A DNA stretch of 64,000 bases from Acidovorax sp. 69. Its GTDB lineage: Bacteria > Pseudomonadota > Gammaproteobacteria > Burkholderiales > Burkholderiaceae_C. Made by a program: the position numbers and the translations under genes. Below the pieces are notes generated by a model, which had not been told where the DNA came from, searched no databases, and saw only the letters and a list, made by a program, of their open reading frames with translations. Below are positions 26,363 through 36,448 of the stretch, in pieces. The DNA is taken from positions 3,410,501 to 3,474,500 of the forward strand of contig NZ_PGEP01000001.1 of the NCBI RefSeq assembly GCF_002797445.1, in the 5' to 3' direction. Every line of letters starts with the position of its first letter. The stretch's first letter is position 1.

Positions 26363-27745
26363 TCACTGCGCGGCTTCCCAGGTGGTTCCTGCGGCGGAGT
26401 CCTTGAGCACAATCCCTTGGGCCAGCAACGCATTGCGGATGCGGTCGGCCTCGGCAAAGTTCTTGGCGGCCTTGGCGGCGGCGCGGGCAGCGATCTGCGC
26501 CTGAATCTCCGATTCGCCCACGCGGGTAGCCCCTGCTTGCAAGAAGGCCTTGGGGTCCCCTTGCAAGATACCAAGGCAACCGCCCAGCGCCTTGAGCAGC
26601 CCGGCCAATGCAGCCGAGCGGGTTTTGTTGACCTCGCCTGCCAACTCAAACAGCACGGCCACAGCCTCGGGCGTGCCGAAGTCTTCATCCATGGCGGCCT
26701 TGAAACGCGCAGCGTAAGGGTCGGTCCAGTCGATGGTTGTCACATCGGCAGGTGCCACCAGGCTCAAGGCGGTGTAGAGGCGCTTCAGGGCCTGGCGCGC
26801 ATCGTCCAGATGGGCGTCGCTGTAGTTCAGGGCACTACGGTAGTGGGCACGCACGATGAAAAAGCGCACCGTCTCCGCGTCGTAGCTCTTAAGCACGTCA
26901 CGAATGGTGAAGAAGTTGCCCAGACTCTTGGACATCTTCTCGTTGTCCACACGCACGAAGCCGTTGTGCACCCAGAACTTCGCCAGGGGCTTGCCCGTGG
27001 CGCCTTCACTCTGGGCGATTTCGTTCTCGTGGTGCGGAAACTGAAGGTCGGCCCCACCGCCGTGGATATCGAAGGTCTCGCCCAGCGTGGCGCAGCTCAT
27101 GGCCGAGCATTCGATGTGCCAGCCGGGGCGGCCTGCGCCGAATTCGCTGTCCCACTTGGCCTCGGGCGGCTCCTCCGCCTTGGCGGACTTCCACAGCACA
27201 AAATCCAGCGGATCTTCCTTGCCATCCAGCACCGCCACACGCTCGCCGGCGCGCAGTTCGTCCAGCGACTTGCCCGAGAGCTTGCCGTAGCCGTCAAACT
27301 TGCGCACGGAGTAGTTCACGTCGCCATTGCTTGCACGGTAAGCCAGGCCTTTGCCTTCAAGCTGTCCGATCAGAGACAACATCTGGGGCACGTATTCGGT
27401 GGCGCGGGGCTCTACGGAGGGTGGCTCGATGCCCAGGAGGCCGATGTCCTGGTGCATCGCGGTAATCATCTCGTCGGTAAGCTGACGGATCGTGATGCCC
27501 CGCTCCAGCGCGCGCTTGATGATCTTGTCATCGATGTCGGTGATGTTGCGCACGTAGGTCACGCGCATGCCGCTGCTTTTGAGCCAGCGCTGCACCACGT
27601 CGAACGCCATCATCATGCGGGCGTGGCCGATGTGGCACAAGTCATAGATGGTCATGCCGCACACATACATGCGCACATGACCAGGTTCGAGCGGAGAAAA
27701 GTCTTCCAATGCACGCGACAGCGTGTTGTAGATGCGCAAACTCAT
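26363..27745 (-). CDS. cysS: Cysteinyl-tRNA synthetase
   Basis: 460-residue class I aminoacyl-tRNA synthetase. HIGH motif CHIGHAR at about 37-43, Zn-binding Cys in [13 protein letters not shown] and later [18 protein letters not shown], and [12 protein letters not shown] near residue 270. The DALR-type anticodon helical region follows, with a short Ala-rich C-terminus. Normal length, single copy expected. It is divergent from the TPR gene; no T-box is expected or seen. Confidence 0.95.
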   Translation of the reverse strand: MSLRIYNTLSRALEDFSPLEPGHVRMYVCGMTIYDLCHIGHARMMMAFDVVQRWLKSSGMRVTYVRNITDIDDKIIKRALERGITIRQLTDEMITAMHQDIGLLGIEPPSVEPRATEYVPQMLSLIGQLEGKGLAYRASNGDVNYSVRKFDGYGKLSGKSLDELRAGERVAVLDGKEDPLDFVLWKSAKAEEPPEAKWDSEFGAGRPGWHIECSAMSCATLGETFDIHGGGADLQFPHHENEIAQSEGATGKPLAKFWVHNGFVRVDNEKMSKSLGNFFTIRDVLKSYDAETVRFFIVRAHYRSALNYSDAHLDDARQALKRLYTALSLVAPADVTTIDWTDPYAARFKAAMDEDFGTPEAVAVLFELAGEVNKTRSAALAGLLKALGGCLGILQGDPKAFLQAGATRVGESEIQAQIAARAAAKAAKNFAEADRIRNALLAQGIVLKDSAAGTTWEAAQ

Positions 27746-27960
27746 GGGATTTCAGTAACGGGGGATGGGGTGGTGGGCGAATGAAAATCCACCCGGCAGC
27801 TGGGGGCAAAGGCCCCTGGCGAAGGGTTGGCCCAGCGAGGGGCCTACAGCGAAATCACCCGCGGCAACAGCGTTCCGTCATGACAACCCCCTCAGCTACA
27901 ATCCGCCGCAGTATAAGCCCCCGCCCGGGACAGACGCTGCCCCACACCTTTGAAGCCCCC

Positions 27961-29043
27961 ATGAAGCAAGTCCGACGCACACTTCCACGCCTCCTGCGCC
28001 TGCTGGCACTGACCGCCCTGGTGGGCACGGGCATGGTCCACGCGGACGACTACTCCGACATCACCCAGTTGCTCAAGACCGGCAAGGCCGCCGAAGCACT
28101 GACCAAAGCCGACCAGCGCCTGGCAGCCAACCCGAAAGATCCGCAACTGCGCTTCTTGCGGGGCGTGGCCCAGACGGACTCGGGCAAGCAGGCTGATGCG
28201 ATCGTCACCTTCACCAAGCTCACCGAAGAATATCCCGAGCTGCCCGAGCCCTACAACAATCTGGCCGTGTTGTATGCCAACCAGAACCAGCTGGACAAGG
28301 CCCGCACGGCGCTGGAAATGGCCATCCGCACCAACCCCAGCTACGCAACCGCGCAAGAAAACCTGGGCGACATCTACGCCAAACTGGCCAGCCAAGCCTA
28401 CAACAAGGCCCTGCAACTGGACGCCAACAACGCCACCTCGGTCAAACCCAAACTGGCGCTGATCCGGGAGCTGTTCTCCGCAGAAACCACCGGCAAGGCG
28501 GGCCGCCCCGCAGCGGCTGCCCCAGCGCCCACACCTGCCGCCGTGGTGGCCACCCAGCGCCCAGCGCCAGCGCCCGCACCGGCCACAACCCCCGCAGTAC
28601 CCGCTCCGGCACCCGCAGTGCCAGTACCCGCCGCAGCACCGCCGGCCCCAGCACCTGCTGCCACGCCAACGCCGAGTCCGGCACCCACTGCCGCCACCGA
28701 CGCATCCACCCAGGCCGTGACCGCTGCCGTACAGGCCTGGGCCGCTGCCTGGGCAGCGAAAGACATGAAGGGCTACCTCGGTGCCTACGACAAGTCTTTC
28801 AATCCCCCAGGCAACCAGAACCGCTCTGCCTGGGAAAAAGAGCGCGAATCGCGCATCGTGGGCAAATCCAAGATCAGCGTGAAACTGTCCGACATTGCCG
28901 TTTCAGTCCAGGGCGACAAGGCCACGGCCCGTTTTCGCCAGGCCTACAGCGCTGACGCGCTCAATGTGACCAGCCGCAAGACCCTGGATCTGATGAATAG
29001 CAACGGTCGCTGGACCATCGTTCGCGAGTCCACAGGCGGTTGA
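27961..29043 (+). CDS. Tetratricopeptide-repeat periplasmic protein with C-terminal NTF2-like domain
   Basis: 360 residues from the ATG at 27961. A signal peptide (cleavage near VHADDYS, residue 24) precedes three to four TPRs (about 30-150; LRFLRGVAQTDSGKQADAI, PEPYNNLAVLYANQNQLDKA). Next comes a linker of about 85 residues that is almost all Ala and Pro, then an NTF2/SnoaL-like domain (about 255-360; VQAWAAAWAAKDMKGYLGAY ending GRWTIVRES). The linker suggests reach through the peptidoglycan layer. The next gene ends with the same type of domain. A partner-binding scaffold is likely; no specific function is known. Confidence 0.82.
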   Translation: MKQVRRTLPRLLRLLALTALVGTGMVHADDYSDITQLLKTGKAAEALTKADQRLAANPKDPQLRFLRGVAQTDSGKQADAIVTFTKLTEEYPELPEPYNNLAVLYANQNQLDKARTALEMAIRTNPSYATAQENLGDIYAKLASQAYNKALQLDANNATSVKPKLALIRELFSAETTGKAGRPAAAAPAPTPAAVVATQRPAPAPAPATTPAVPAPAPAVPVPAAAPPAPAPAATPTPSPAPTAATDASTQAVTAAVQAWAAAWAAKDMKGYLGAYDKSFNPPGNQNRSAWEKERESRIVGKSKISVKLSDIAVSVQGDKATARFRQAYSADALNVTSRKTLDLMNSNGRWTIVRESTGG

Positions 29044-29050
29044 CCGTGAT

Positions 29051-29091
29051 CCCCGACGCAGCGCCTGCGCCTCACGCGCGGGCTTTTTTTT
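29051..29091 (+). terminator. Probable terminator after the TPR gene
   Basis: An imperfect GC stem (CCCGACGC with GCGCGGG) is followed by eight T residues at 29084-29091, just after the stop at 29043. Confidence 0.6.
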
Positions 29092-29118
29092 GGCCTTGAC
29101 ACCCAGCTGATCCCGCGC

Positions 29119-30414
29119 ATGTTTGTGCATTTATCCGCACCATCAGGCCACCGGGCTGCAGCAGCGGCCCTCTGGCTGGCTGGTCTTTTGCTGGCAAGTT
29201 CGGCATGGGCCCAGAGCCAAAAAGCGCGCCGCGCGACTCCGTCTGCGGCAGCGGCAGTCGCCCCGACCGCCGCCACTACGGCACTGCGAGATGGCCAGGC
29301 CGAAGCCCGCCTCATGGCCGTCTACAAACTCGTGGCCGAGGGCCGGAGCCGCGAAGCCCTGGTGCAGGCCGAAAACCTGGCGCGCGACTACCCCAACTTC
29401 CAACTGGCGCAGCTCGCCGTGGGGGATTTGCTGATGTCGCGCACGCGGCCCATCCGCCACCTGGGCGATGTGGCGCCCGAACCCGACTCCGCCCGCAGCA
29501 TCCAGGCGGCCACCACCCTCGCAGAACTGCGCAACGAGTCGCGCCAGCGGGTAGATGCACAACGCAGCCGCCCGCCCGCAAACAGCGTCCCCGCCCAATT
29601 TCTGGAATTGGCACCCCGCTCGCGCCACGCCATTGCAGTGGATGCCTCGCGCTCACGCCTGTACCTCTTCGAAAACACCCCCAAGGGCCTACAGCTGATT
29701 GCCGACTACTACGCCTCGGTGGGCAAGCTTGGCATCGAAAAGGTGACCGAGGGCGACCAGAGGACACCGCTGGGCGTGTACTTCATCACCAGCCGCCTCG
29801 ACCCCGGCACACTCAAGGACTTCTACGGCGCGGGCGCCCTGCCCATCAACTACCCCAACCCGCTCGACCAGAGCCGGGGCAAGACGGGCAGTGGCATCTG
29901 GTTGCACGGCACACCTCCCGACCAGTTCGCGCGCGCTCCCCTGGCCTCCGACGGTTGCCTGGTGCTGGCCAACCCCGACCTCGAGCGCATCCTGCGCACG
30001 GTGGAACCCCGCTCCACCCCCGTGGTCATCGCACGCCAGTTGCAATGGGTACAGCCGCACAGCGTTCAGGCTGAGCGCAAATCGTTCGAAGCCGTTCTCA
30101 ACGCCTGGCGCAACGCCAAGACCGAAGGCGACATGAAACGCCTGCTCGGCTTTTATGCCCCCGACTTTCAAAGCTACCGCAAGAAGCCGCTGGATGAATG
30201 GACCCAGGTGCTGCAGGCCGAAGCCCGCGCCCTGAGGGGCAGGGAACTCCAGCTCAAAGACAAGTCTTACCTGCGGTGGACCGACTCCGCCGACACCATG
30301 GTGGTAACGTTCGGCGAAGTCGCAGAAGGCGCCCGCACCGGCCCCGTCAAGCGCCAATACTGGACGCGACGCGGCCAACATTGGCAGATATTTTTCGAAG
30401 GAGTGATTGGATGA
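29119..30414 (+). CDS. L,D-transpeptidase (YkuD family) with C-terminal NTF2-like domain
   Basis: 431 residues: signal peptide ending near SSAWAQS, an Ala-rich stretch, a central YkuD catalytic domain (about 170-310) and an NTF2/SnoaL-like domain (about 325-430, [20 protein letters not shown] to [11 protein letters not shown]). The catalytic signature is present: [20 protein letters not shown] with His and the Cys nucleophile. It would cross-link peptidoglycan or attach proteins to it. The downstream ppiA start overlaps its stop (ATGA), indicating coupling. The C-terminal domain resembles that of the TPR protein just upstream. Confidence 0.88.
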   Translation: MFVHLSAPSGHRAAAAALWLAGLLLASSAWAQSQKARRATPSAAAAVAPTAATTALRDGQAEARLMAVYKLVAEGRSREALVQAENLARDYPNFQLAQLAVGDLLMSRTRPIRHLGDVAPEPDSARSIQAATTLAELRNESRQRVDAQRSRPPANSVPAQFLELAPRSRHAIAVDASRSRLYLFENTPKGLQLIADYYASVGKLGIEKVTEGDQRTPLGVYFITSRLDPGTLKDFYGAGALPINYPNPLDQSRGKTGSGIWLHGTPPDQFARAPLASDGCLVLANPDLERILRTVEPRSTPVVIARQLQWVQPHSVQAERKSFEAVLNAWRNAKTEGDMKRLLGFYAPDFQSYRKKPLDEWTQVLQAEARALRGRELQLKDKSYLRWTDSADTMVVTFGEVAEGARTGPVKRQYWTRRGQHWQIFFEGVIG

Positions 30415-30992
30415 TTTCCAGAAGAAATTCGACCTCGGCGCTTGCAAGCATTGCGCTGGCAGCTATTTTTTCAGTAGCACCGGCCCAGGCGCAAGATGCC
30501 CCCAAAGTCAAGCTGGCCACCTCGATGGGTGACATCGTGGTGCAGCTCGACCCCGCCAAGGCGCCCAAGACGGTCGAGAACTTCCTCGCCTACGTCAAGA
30601 CCAAGCACTACGACGGCACGGTGTTTCACCGCGTGATGGACGGCTTCATGATCCAGGGCGGTGGCTTCACCGCCGACATGGTTCAAAAGCCCACCCAGCC
30701 GCCCATCGCGCTGGAAGCCAACAACGGTCTCAAGAACGACACTTACACCATTGCCATGGCGCGCACGGGCAACCCCAACTCGGCCACCTCGCAGTTCTTC
30801 ATCAACGTGAAGGACAACGCCATGCTCAACGCCCCCAGCCCTGACGGCCACGGCTATGCCGTGTTCGGCAAGGTCGTGGAAGGCACTGCCGTGGTGGACA
30901 AGATCAAGGCCGTGGCCACCGGCAACAAGGGCCCGCACCAGAACGTGCCCACCACCCCTGTCACCATCAACTCCGCCACCCTGGTGAAGTAA
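30411..30992 (+). CDS. ppiA: Periplasmic peptidyl-prolyl cis-trans isomerase (cyclophilin)
   Basis: 193 residues: signal peptide ([16 protein letters not shown], cleavage about residue 27) and a cyclophilin domain. Active-site segments [15 protein letters not shown] (Arg and Phe of the catalytic site), [11 protein letters not shown] and [11 protein letters not shown] are intact. It catalyses Xaa-Pro isomerisation during folding of exported proteins. Start ATG 30411 overlaps the L,D-transpeptidase stop. It is followed 26 bp later by a second, cytoplasmic cyclophilin, a duplicated pair. Confidence 0.93.
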   Translation: MISRRNSTSALASIALAAIFSVAPAQAQDAPKVKLATSMGDIVVQLDPAKAPKTVENFLAYVKTKHYDGTVFHRVMDGFMIQGGGFTADMVQKPTQPPIALEANNGLKNDTYTIAMARTGNPNSATSQFFINVKDNAMLNAPSPDGHGYAVFGKVVEGTAVVDKIKAVATGNKGPHQNVPTTPVTINSATLVK

Positions 30993-31018
30993 GCCATTTT
31001 TTTGAAAGAAGCATTGCC

Positions 31019-31525
31019 ATGAGCAACCCCCAAGTCGAACTGCACATCACCGGCTACGGTGTCATCACCCTCGAACTCGACGCTGCCAACGCGCCCAAGT
31101 CGACCGAGAACTTCCTGGCCTACGTGAACAAGGGCCACTACAACAACACCATCTTCCACCGCGTGATACCCGGCTTCATGGTGCAAGGCGGCGGCTTTGA
31201 GCCCGGCATGAACCAAAAAGGCTCGGACGCGCCCATCGAGAACGAAGCCAACAACGGCCTGAAGAACGCCAACTACACCGTGGCCATGGCCCGCACCAGC
31301 GATCCGCACTCGGCCACCGCACAGTTCTTCATCAACGTGGCTGACAACGGCTTTTTGAACCACACAGCGCCTTCTGCCCAGGGCTGGGGTTACGCAGTGT
31401 TTGGCAAGGTCATCTCGGGGACCGACGTGGTGGACAAGATCAAGGCCGTGAAGACGGGCCGCTCTGGCTTCCATGACGACGTACCCAAGGAAGACGTCGT
31501 GATCGAAAAGGCCGTCGCCCTGTAA
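31019..31525 (+). CDS. ppiB: Cytoplasmic peptidyl-prolyl cis-trans isomerase B (cyclophilin)
   Basis: 168 residues without a signal peptide. [34 protein letters not shown] and [12 protein letters not shown] match PpiB. It shares most active-site residues with the neighbour ppiA, so the two likely arose by duplication with one copy retargeted to the periplasm. AGAAGC precedes the ATG at 31019. Probably cotranscribed with ppiA and lpxH. Confidence 0.95.
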   Translation: MSNPQVELHITGYGVITLELDAANAPKSTENFLAYVNKGHYNNTIFHRVIPGFMVQGGGFEPGMNQKGSDAPIENEANNGLKNANYTVAMARTSDPHSATAQFFINVADNGFLNHTAPSAQGWGYAVFGKVISGTDVVDKIKAVKTGRSGFHDDVPKEDVVIEKAVAL

Positions 31526-31546
31526 TCGGCGGCGAACGTCTTCCCT

Positions 31547-32338
31547 GTGACCCCGACCGTGCCCCGGTTCGAGGAGCTTGCCGCTCCCTCACACTGGCGC
31601 ACGGTCGATTTCATTTCAGACCTGCACCTGCAGGCCAGCGAACCCACCACCGTAGCCGCCTGGCAGCACTATCTGCAGACCACTCCGGCCGACGCGCTCT
31701 TCATCCTGGGCGATCTGTTTGAGGTCTGGGTAGGCGACGATGCCATCCTTGAAACGGGCAGCTTCGAGGCCCAGGGCTGCGCCGCCCTGCGCGCAACGTC
31801 ACGGCGCATACCCGTGTATTTCATGCACGGCAACCGCGACTTCCTGGCAGGCCCGGCGTTTCTTGCGCATTGCGGCATCACCGGCCTGGCAGACCCCACT
31901 GTGCTGGTGTTTGGCGGTCAACGGTTTGTGCTCAGCCACGGCGACCTGCTGTGCCTGGACGATGTGGACTACCAGCGCTTTCGCGTGCAAGCGCGCAGCA
32001 CCGAGTGGCAAGAGCGTTTTCTGGCCCAGCCTCTGGCCACACGCCGGGCGCAAGCCCGGGGCATCCGGCAGGAGAGCGAGGCGCGCAAACAGTCGGGCGC
32101 CCCCTATGCCGACGTGGATGGCCCAGCCGCCATCACCTGGCTGCAGGCGGCCCAGGCGCATACGCTCATTCACGGCCATACCCACCGCCCGGCCGACCAC
32201 GTGCTGGCCTCCGGTTTGCAACGCGTGGTGCTCAGTGACTGGGACGCCGCCGCATTACCGCCCCGAGTGGAAACACTTCGTTTGTCGCGCGCGGGCTTGG
32301 AACGGCTGTCCCTGGCCCCCACGTACCAGCGATCCTGA
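31547..32338 (+). CDS. lpxH: UDP-2,3-diacylglucosamine diphosphatase
   Basis: 263 residues of the metallophosphoesterase LpxH, which cleaves UDP-2,3-diacylglucosamine to lipid X in lipid A synthesis. Metal-site motifs are in order: SDLHL, LGDLFEVWVGDD, HGNRDF, LSHGD and HGHTHRP. The start is GTG at 31547, 22 bp after ppiB; no strong ribosome site is visible, so translation may depend on the upstream gene. The cytosolic side of the inner membrane is the site of action. Confidence 0.93.
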   Translation: MTPTVPRFEELAAPSHWRTVDFISDLHLQASEPTTVAAWQHYLQTTPADALFILGDLFEVWVGDDAILETGSFEAQGCAALRATSRRIPVYFMHGNRDFLAGPAFLAHCGITGLADPTVLVFGGQRFVLSHGDLLCLDDVDYQRFRVQARSTEWQERFLAQPLATRRAQARGIRQESEARKQSGAPYADVDGPAAITWLQAAQAHTLIHGHTHRPADHVLASGLQRVVLSDWDAAALPPRVETLRLSRAGLERLSLAPTYQRS

Positions 32339-32374
32339 ACTGCGCGGGGCTTTACCTCCCGCTGCCTGATCGCC

Positions 32375-33199
32375 ATGCCCCCTCTCCTCAATCGTCTCTG
32401 GAGCCGTGTCCGCGCCACGGTCGCTCCTGTGCCCGACATCTCGGCCACGCTGTGGCTCCAGACCCTGCAGCGCTACCCGTTTCTGGCAGCCCTGTCGCTG
32501 CACGACCAGTCCAAGCTGCGCGCCTTGAGCGCCCTCTTCCTGCACCACAAGGAATTCCACGGTGCCCACGGCCTGCTGGTGACCGACACCATGGCCATCG
32601 ATATCGCGGCCCAGGCCTGCCTGCCGCTGCTGCATTGGGGCGACCCGGCCAAGGCGCTCGACTGGTACGACGATTTCGTGGGCATCGTGCTGCACCCGGG
32701 CGAAGCCGTGGCGCGCCGCCAAACGATGGATGAGGCAGGGGTGGTGCACGAACACACCCAGGTGCTGCTGGGCGAAGCCATGGAGCGCGGCCCCATCATG
32801 CTCAGCTGGCAGCACATTGCCAACGCCGCCGAGAACACCGCGCGCGGCCACAACGTGGTGGTGCATGAGTTTGTGCACAAGCTCGACATGAAAAACGGCC
32901 AGCCCAATGGCTGCCCGCCTCTGCCCGCAGGCTTCATGGGCACACGCACTGGCCGCGCAGCGTACGAGGCGTGGTGGGCCGCATGGGAACCTGCTTACGA
33001 ACAGTTCAGAGAACGCGTCATCCTCTCGGAACGCTTCAGCGCCGAACGCCCCTGGCTGGACGCGTACGGAGCCACCTCGCCATCCGAGTTCTTTGCCGTG
33101 GCCTGCGAGGCGTACTTTGTGAACCGCGAACGGTTTGCGCAGGAGTTTCCGGCGTTGATACCGGTGCTGGATGCGTTCTTCAGGCGCCCTGCAGACTGA
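32375..33199 (+). CDS. mtfA: Zinc-dependent peptidase MtfA (Mlc titration factor A)
   Basis: 274 residues with the MtfA metalloprotease signature VVHEFVHKLD (HExxH) in the second half, followed by the family stretch FFAVACEAYFVN and ending near an FFRRP tail. In E. coli MtfA binds the glucose repressor Mlc; here Mlc may not be the partner, and other roles have been proposed for betaproteobacterial homologs. It lies 36 bp after lpxH and could be its last cotranscribed gene. Confidence 0.88.
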   Translation: MPPLLNRLWSRVRATVAPVPDISATLWLQTLQRYPFLAALSLHDQSKLRALSALFLHHKEFHGAHGLLVTDTMAIDIAAQACLPLLHWGDPAKALDWYDDFVGIVLHPGEAVARRQTMDEAGVVHEHTQVLLGEAMERGPIMLSWQHIANAAENTARGHNVVVHEFVHKLDMKNGQPNGCPPLPAGFMGTRTGRAAYEAWWAAWEPAYEQFRERVILSERFSAERPWLDAYGATSPSEFFAVACEAYFVNRERFAQEFPALIPVLDAFFRRPAD

Positions 33200-33309
33200 G
33201 CCTGCGGCATGGAGAGCGGGCCCTCTGTGCGCTTGCAGGCGATGTGCCCGTCTCAACAAAAACCGAGACCGCACAGACACTCAGACCGCAACGCCCCAGC
33301 GCAAGCAAA

Positions 33310-33543
33310 TCACGCAGCCAGCGCGTGCTCAACCGCCAATTTGGCATCTTCCAGACTGCTGAAAAATTGGGTGGGTTGCGGCAGGGCTTTGGGCAAATGG
33401 GATGGCGGCGGCCACAGGCGCTCGTCTGTCCAGGCGGCGGTCCACCCGCCAATGTCTTTGCGCTTGATGGAGCAAAGTGCTTGCCCGTCCACCATTGCGA
33501 TCCAGGTGGTCGGCGGGGTATGGTCCCAGGTGACATGTGCCAT
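33310..33543 (-). CDS. Small conserved-looking protein of unknown function
   Basis: 77 residues from the ATG at 33543 (GAGAGAGG upstream). The sequence starts MAHVTWDHTPPTTWIAMVDG, contains KRKDIGGWTAAW and ends SLEDAKLAVEHALAA, a balanced composition unlike a chance frame. It looks like a compact alpha/beta fold with an amphipathic C-terminal helix, but I recognise no family. It is convergent with mtfA and lies downstream of the E1 gene on the same strand. Confidence 0.6.
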   Translation of the reverse strand: MAHVTWDHTPPTTWIAMVDGQALCSIKRKDIGGWTAAWTDERLWPPPSHLPKALPQPTQFFSSLEDAKLAVEHALAA

Positions 33544-33679
33544 GGCGCCCTCTCTCGGTTGCTGGACCATTGTAGGAAGCCTGCGCCAAATTGGGCAATG
33601 GCATTCACCCACCCCACCCAGGTGTCGAAAGGGAGGAATGGCAGAACGACAGCGGACGCTCCCACAGCGCCCGCATCCC

Positions 33680-36346
33680 TCAGCCAGCAGCCAGCGCGCG
33701 CCGCGCCGCTTGGGCCACGCTGGAAGCGTCCACGCCAAAAAATTGGCGCAGCGCTGCGCGCGTGTCACTGCGCCCAAATCCATCCGTGCCCAGGGTCACA
33801 TACTTGCGGCCCTCAGGGATGAACGCCCGCACCGTCTCGGGCACAGCGCGCACGTAGTCGGTGGCGGCAATCACCGGTCCGTGCGTCGCGGCCAGCTGCT
33901 GCGTCAGCCATGCCGGTTCAGATGCGAATTCACCCGCCAGCCAACGCTGCTCGCAGGTCACACCGTCGCGGGCCAGTTCGCTCCAGCTGGTGACGCTCAG
34001 CACGGTCACATCCACGCCTTCTGCGGCCAGCAGCTCAGCGGCCTTGACCACTTCCGTCAGGATGGCGCCAGAACCCATCAGGGTGACGTTATTGGATGAA
34101 ATCGGGCTCTTGCGCTGATCTGACAAGCGCGAGTAGCTCTTGAAAACATAGCAACCTCGCAGCACCCCTTCAGCCGCACCTTCCGGCAGGTCGGGCTGGG
34201 CGTAGTTCTCGTTCATCAGTGTGACGTAGTAGAAGACGTCGCGCTGCTCGGTCACCATCTCGCGCATGCCGGCGTCGATGATGACGGCCATCTCGCCCGC
34301 ATAGGCCGGGTCGTAGGCCTTGCAGTTGGGGATGGTGGCTGCCACCAAGTGGCTCGATCCATCCTGGTGCTGCAGGCCCTCGCCGCCCAGCGTGGTGCGG
34401 CCCGAGGTGGCGCCCAGCAGGAAGCCGCGCGCACGCTGGTCGGCGGCGGCCCAGATGGCGTCGCCCACGCGCTGAAAGCCGAACATCGAGTAGTAGATGT
34501 AGAACGGCAGCATGGCCAAGCCGTGCACGCTGTAGCTGGTGGCCGCGGCCGTCCAGCTGGCGATGGCGCCGGCCTCGCTGATGCCTTCTTCCAGAATCTG
34601 GCCGTCCAGCGCCTCGCGGTAGCTCAGCACCGAGCCGATGTCTTCGGGCGCATAGCGCTGGCCCACGCTGCTGTAGATGCCGACCTGTTTGAACAGGTTG
34701 GCCATGCCAAAGGTGCGCGCCTCGTCGGCCACGATGGGCACGATGCGCGGGCCCAAGGTGGCGTCTTTCAGCAGCGTGCCCAGCATGCGCACAAAGGCCA
34801 TGGTGGTGCTCATCTCCTTGCTATCGGCTTGCAGTGCAAACTGTGCGTAGCTGGTGATGGGCGGCACGGGCAGCGCCTCGCACACCGACTCGCGGCGCGG
34901 CAGGTAGCCGCCCAGTTGCTGGCGGTGGCTGCGCAAATACTGTATCTCCGCGCTGTCTTCGGCGGGCTTGAAGAAGGCCAGGCTGGTGGCCTGCTCGTCG
35001 GTGAGCGGCAGGTTAAAACGGTTGCGAAACTCGATGAGGTCGGTCTCGTCGAGCTTCTTCTGGCTGTGCGTGGTCATCTTGCCCTGCCCGGCTGTGCCCA
35101 TGCCGTAGCCCTTTTTGGTGTGGGCCAGGATCACGGTGGGCTGGCCCTTGTGGGCACTGGCCGCAGCGTAAGCGGCGTGGATCTTCACCAGGTCGTGCCC
35201 GCCGCGCTTCAAGCGATCAATCTGCTCGTCCGTCATGCCCTGGGCCAGGGCGGCCAGCTCGGGGTTCTGGCCAAAGAAGTTGTCTCGGTTGAAGCGGCCG
35301 TCCTTGGCGGCAAAGGTCTGCATCTGCCCATCCACCGTGCCTTCGAGCGTACGCACCAGTGCGCCGGTCAGGTCGCGGGCGAACAGGCCGTCCCAGTCGC
35401 TGCCCCAGACGAGCTTCACCACGTTCCAGCCCGCACCGGCAAACAGGCGCTCCAGCTCGTCGATGATGCGGCCATTGCCGCGCACCGGGCCGTCCAGGCG
35501 CTGCAGGTTGCAGTTGACCACCCACACCAGGTTGTCGAGGCCCTCGCGCGCGGCCAGGGTCAGCGCGCTCATGCTCTCAGGCTCGTCCATCTCGCCATCG
35601 CCAAACACGCCCCAGACCTTGCGCTGACTGCAATCGAGCAGGTTGCGGTGCGTGAGGTAGCGCATGAAGCGCGCGTGGTAGATGCTGCTGATGGGGCCAA
35701 TGCCCATCGAGCCCGTGGGGAACTGCCAGAAGTCCGGCATCAGCCACGGGTGCGGGTAGCTCGACAGGCCGTGTGCACCGGCGGCCGGTGCGGTCAGCTC
35801 TTGGCGGTAGTGCATCAGGTCCTGCTCAGACAGGCGGCCTTCGAGGAAAGCGCGGGCATACACGCCCGGCGCGCTGTGCGGCTGAAAGAACACCAGGTCG
35901 CCCCGGTGCTGGCCCTCGCCCAGGCCTTCACGGGCACGAAAAAAATGGTTGAAGCCGCTCTCGAACAAATCCGCCGCGCTGGCATAGCTGGCGATGTGGC
36001 CGCCCAGCTCGCCATACGCCTGGTTGGCGCGCACCACCATCGCCAGCGCATTCCAGCGCACGATGGAGGCCACGCGCTCTTCCACCGCCAGGTCGCCGGG
36101 GAACACGGGCTGGTCCTGCACCGCCACGGTGTTCACATACGGCGTGTTCAGGTCGGGCTGCCAGTCAATGCGCTGGGCACGCGCCAAACGCACCAGCTCT
36201 TGCAGCATGTGCCGGGCGCGCTCGGGGCCTTCGGTGGCGACCAGCGCGAGGAAGGCGTCGCGCCACTCGGCGGTTTCTTCGGGGTCGGCGTCCGGGGTGG
36301 CGCCGGGGGCTTGTTGCAGCAGGGCGTGGGGGGTGAAGGCATTCAT
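33680..36346 (-). CDS. Homodimeric 2-oxoacid dehydrogenase E1 (AceE family)
   Basis: 888 residues of the homodimeric pyruvate dehydrogenase E1 type. The thiamine-diphosphate motif is GDGEMDEPES with the closing VNCNLQRLDGP; GAISEAGAIASWTAAATSY lies in the transketolase-like second half, and the C-terminal domain ends with KYVTLGTDGFGRSDTR. ATG 36346 is chosen over GTG 36355. No genes for E2 or E3 are nearby, and an Lrp/AsnC regulator is divergent. That arrangement is like mdeB of Pseudomonas putida (2-oxobutyrate dehydrogenase E1 with Lrp-like MdeR), so the substrate may be 2-oxobutyrate from methionine or threonine rather than pyruvate. That assignment is inference. Confidence 0.88.
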   Translation of the reverse strand: MNAFTPHALLQQAPGATPDADPEETAEWRDAFLALVATEGPERARHMLQELVRLARAQRIDWQPDLNTPYVNTVAVQDQPVFPGDLAVEERVASIVRWNALAMVVRANQAYGELGGHIASYASAADLFESGFNHFFRAREGLGEGQHRGDLVFFQPHSAPGVYARAFLEGRLSEQDLMHYRQELTAPAAGAHGLSSYPHPWLMPDFWQFPTGSMGIGPISSIYHARFMRYLTHRNLLDCSQRKVWGVFGDGEMDEPESMSALTLAAREGLDNLVWVVNCNLQRLDGPVRGNGRIIDELERLFAGAGWNVVKLVWGSDWDGLFARDLTGALVRTLEGTVDGQMQTFAAKDGRFNRDNFFGQNPELAALAQGMTDEQIDRLKRGGHDLVKIHAAYAAASAHKGQPTVILAHTKKGYGMGTAGQGKMTTHSQKKLDETDLIEFRNRFNLPLTDEQATSLAFFKPAEDSAEIQYLRSHRQQLGGYLPRRESVCEALPVPPITSYAQFALQADSKEMSTTMAFVRMLGTLLKDATLGPRIVPIVADEARTFGMANLFKQVGIYSSVGQRYAPEDIGSVLSYREALDGQILEEGISEAGAIASWTAAATSYSVHGLAMLPFYIYYSMFGFQRVGDAIWAAADQRARGFLLGATSGRTTLGGEGLQHQDGSSHLVAATIPNCKAYDPAYAGEMAVIIDAGMREMVTEQRDVFYYVTLMNENYAQPDLPEGAAEGVLRGCYVFKSYSRLSDQRKSPISSNNVTLMGSGAILTEVVKAAELLAAEGVDVTVLSVTSWSELARDGVTCEQRWLAGEFASEPAWLTQQLAATHGPVIAATDYVRAVPETVRAFIPEGRKYVTLGTDGFGRSDTRAALRQFFGVDASSVAQAARRALAAG

Positions 36347-36448
36347 GGAGATCACTGTAGCGAGGCTGCCCCCAAATGAGTTGCTGTTTTGGCCTTCTCA
36401 ACGCATCGCAAAGGCATCTTATGCTGTAAAAATAATAAACTGCAGCAC

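Noticed and set aside
36347..36448. ATGCTGTAAAAATAATAAAC with a later CTGCAGCA as an Lrp-site palindrome
   Set aside because: Only five bases pair (TGCTG/CAGCA) and the centre is not symmetric; not enough for an operator call.
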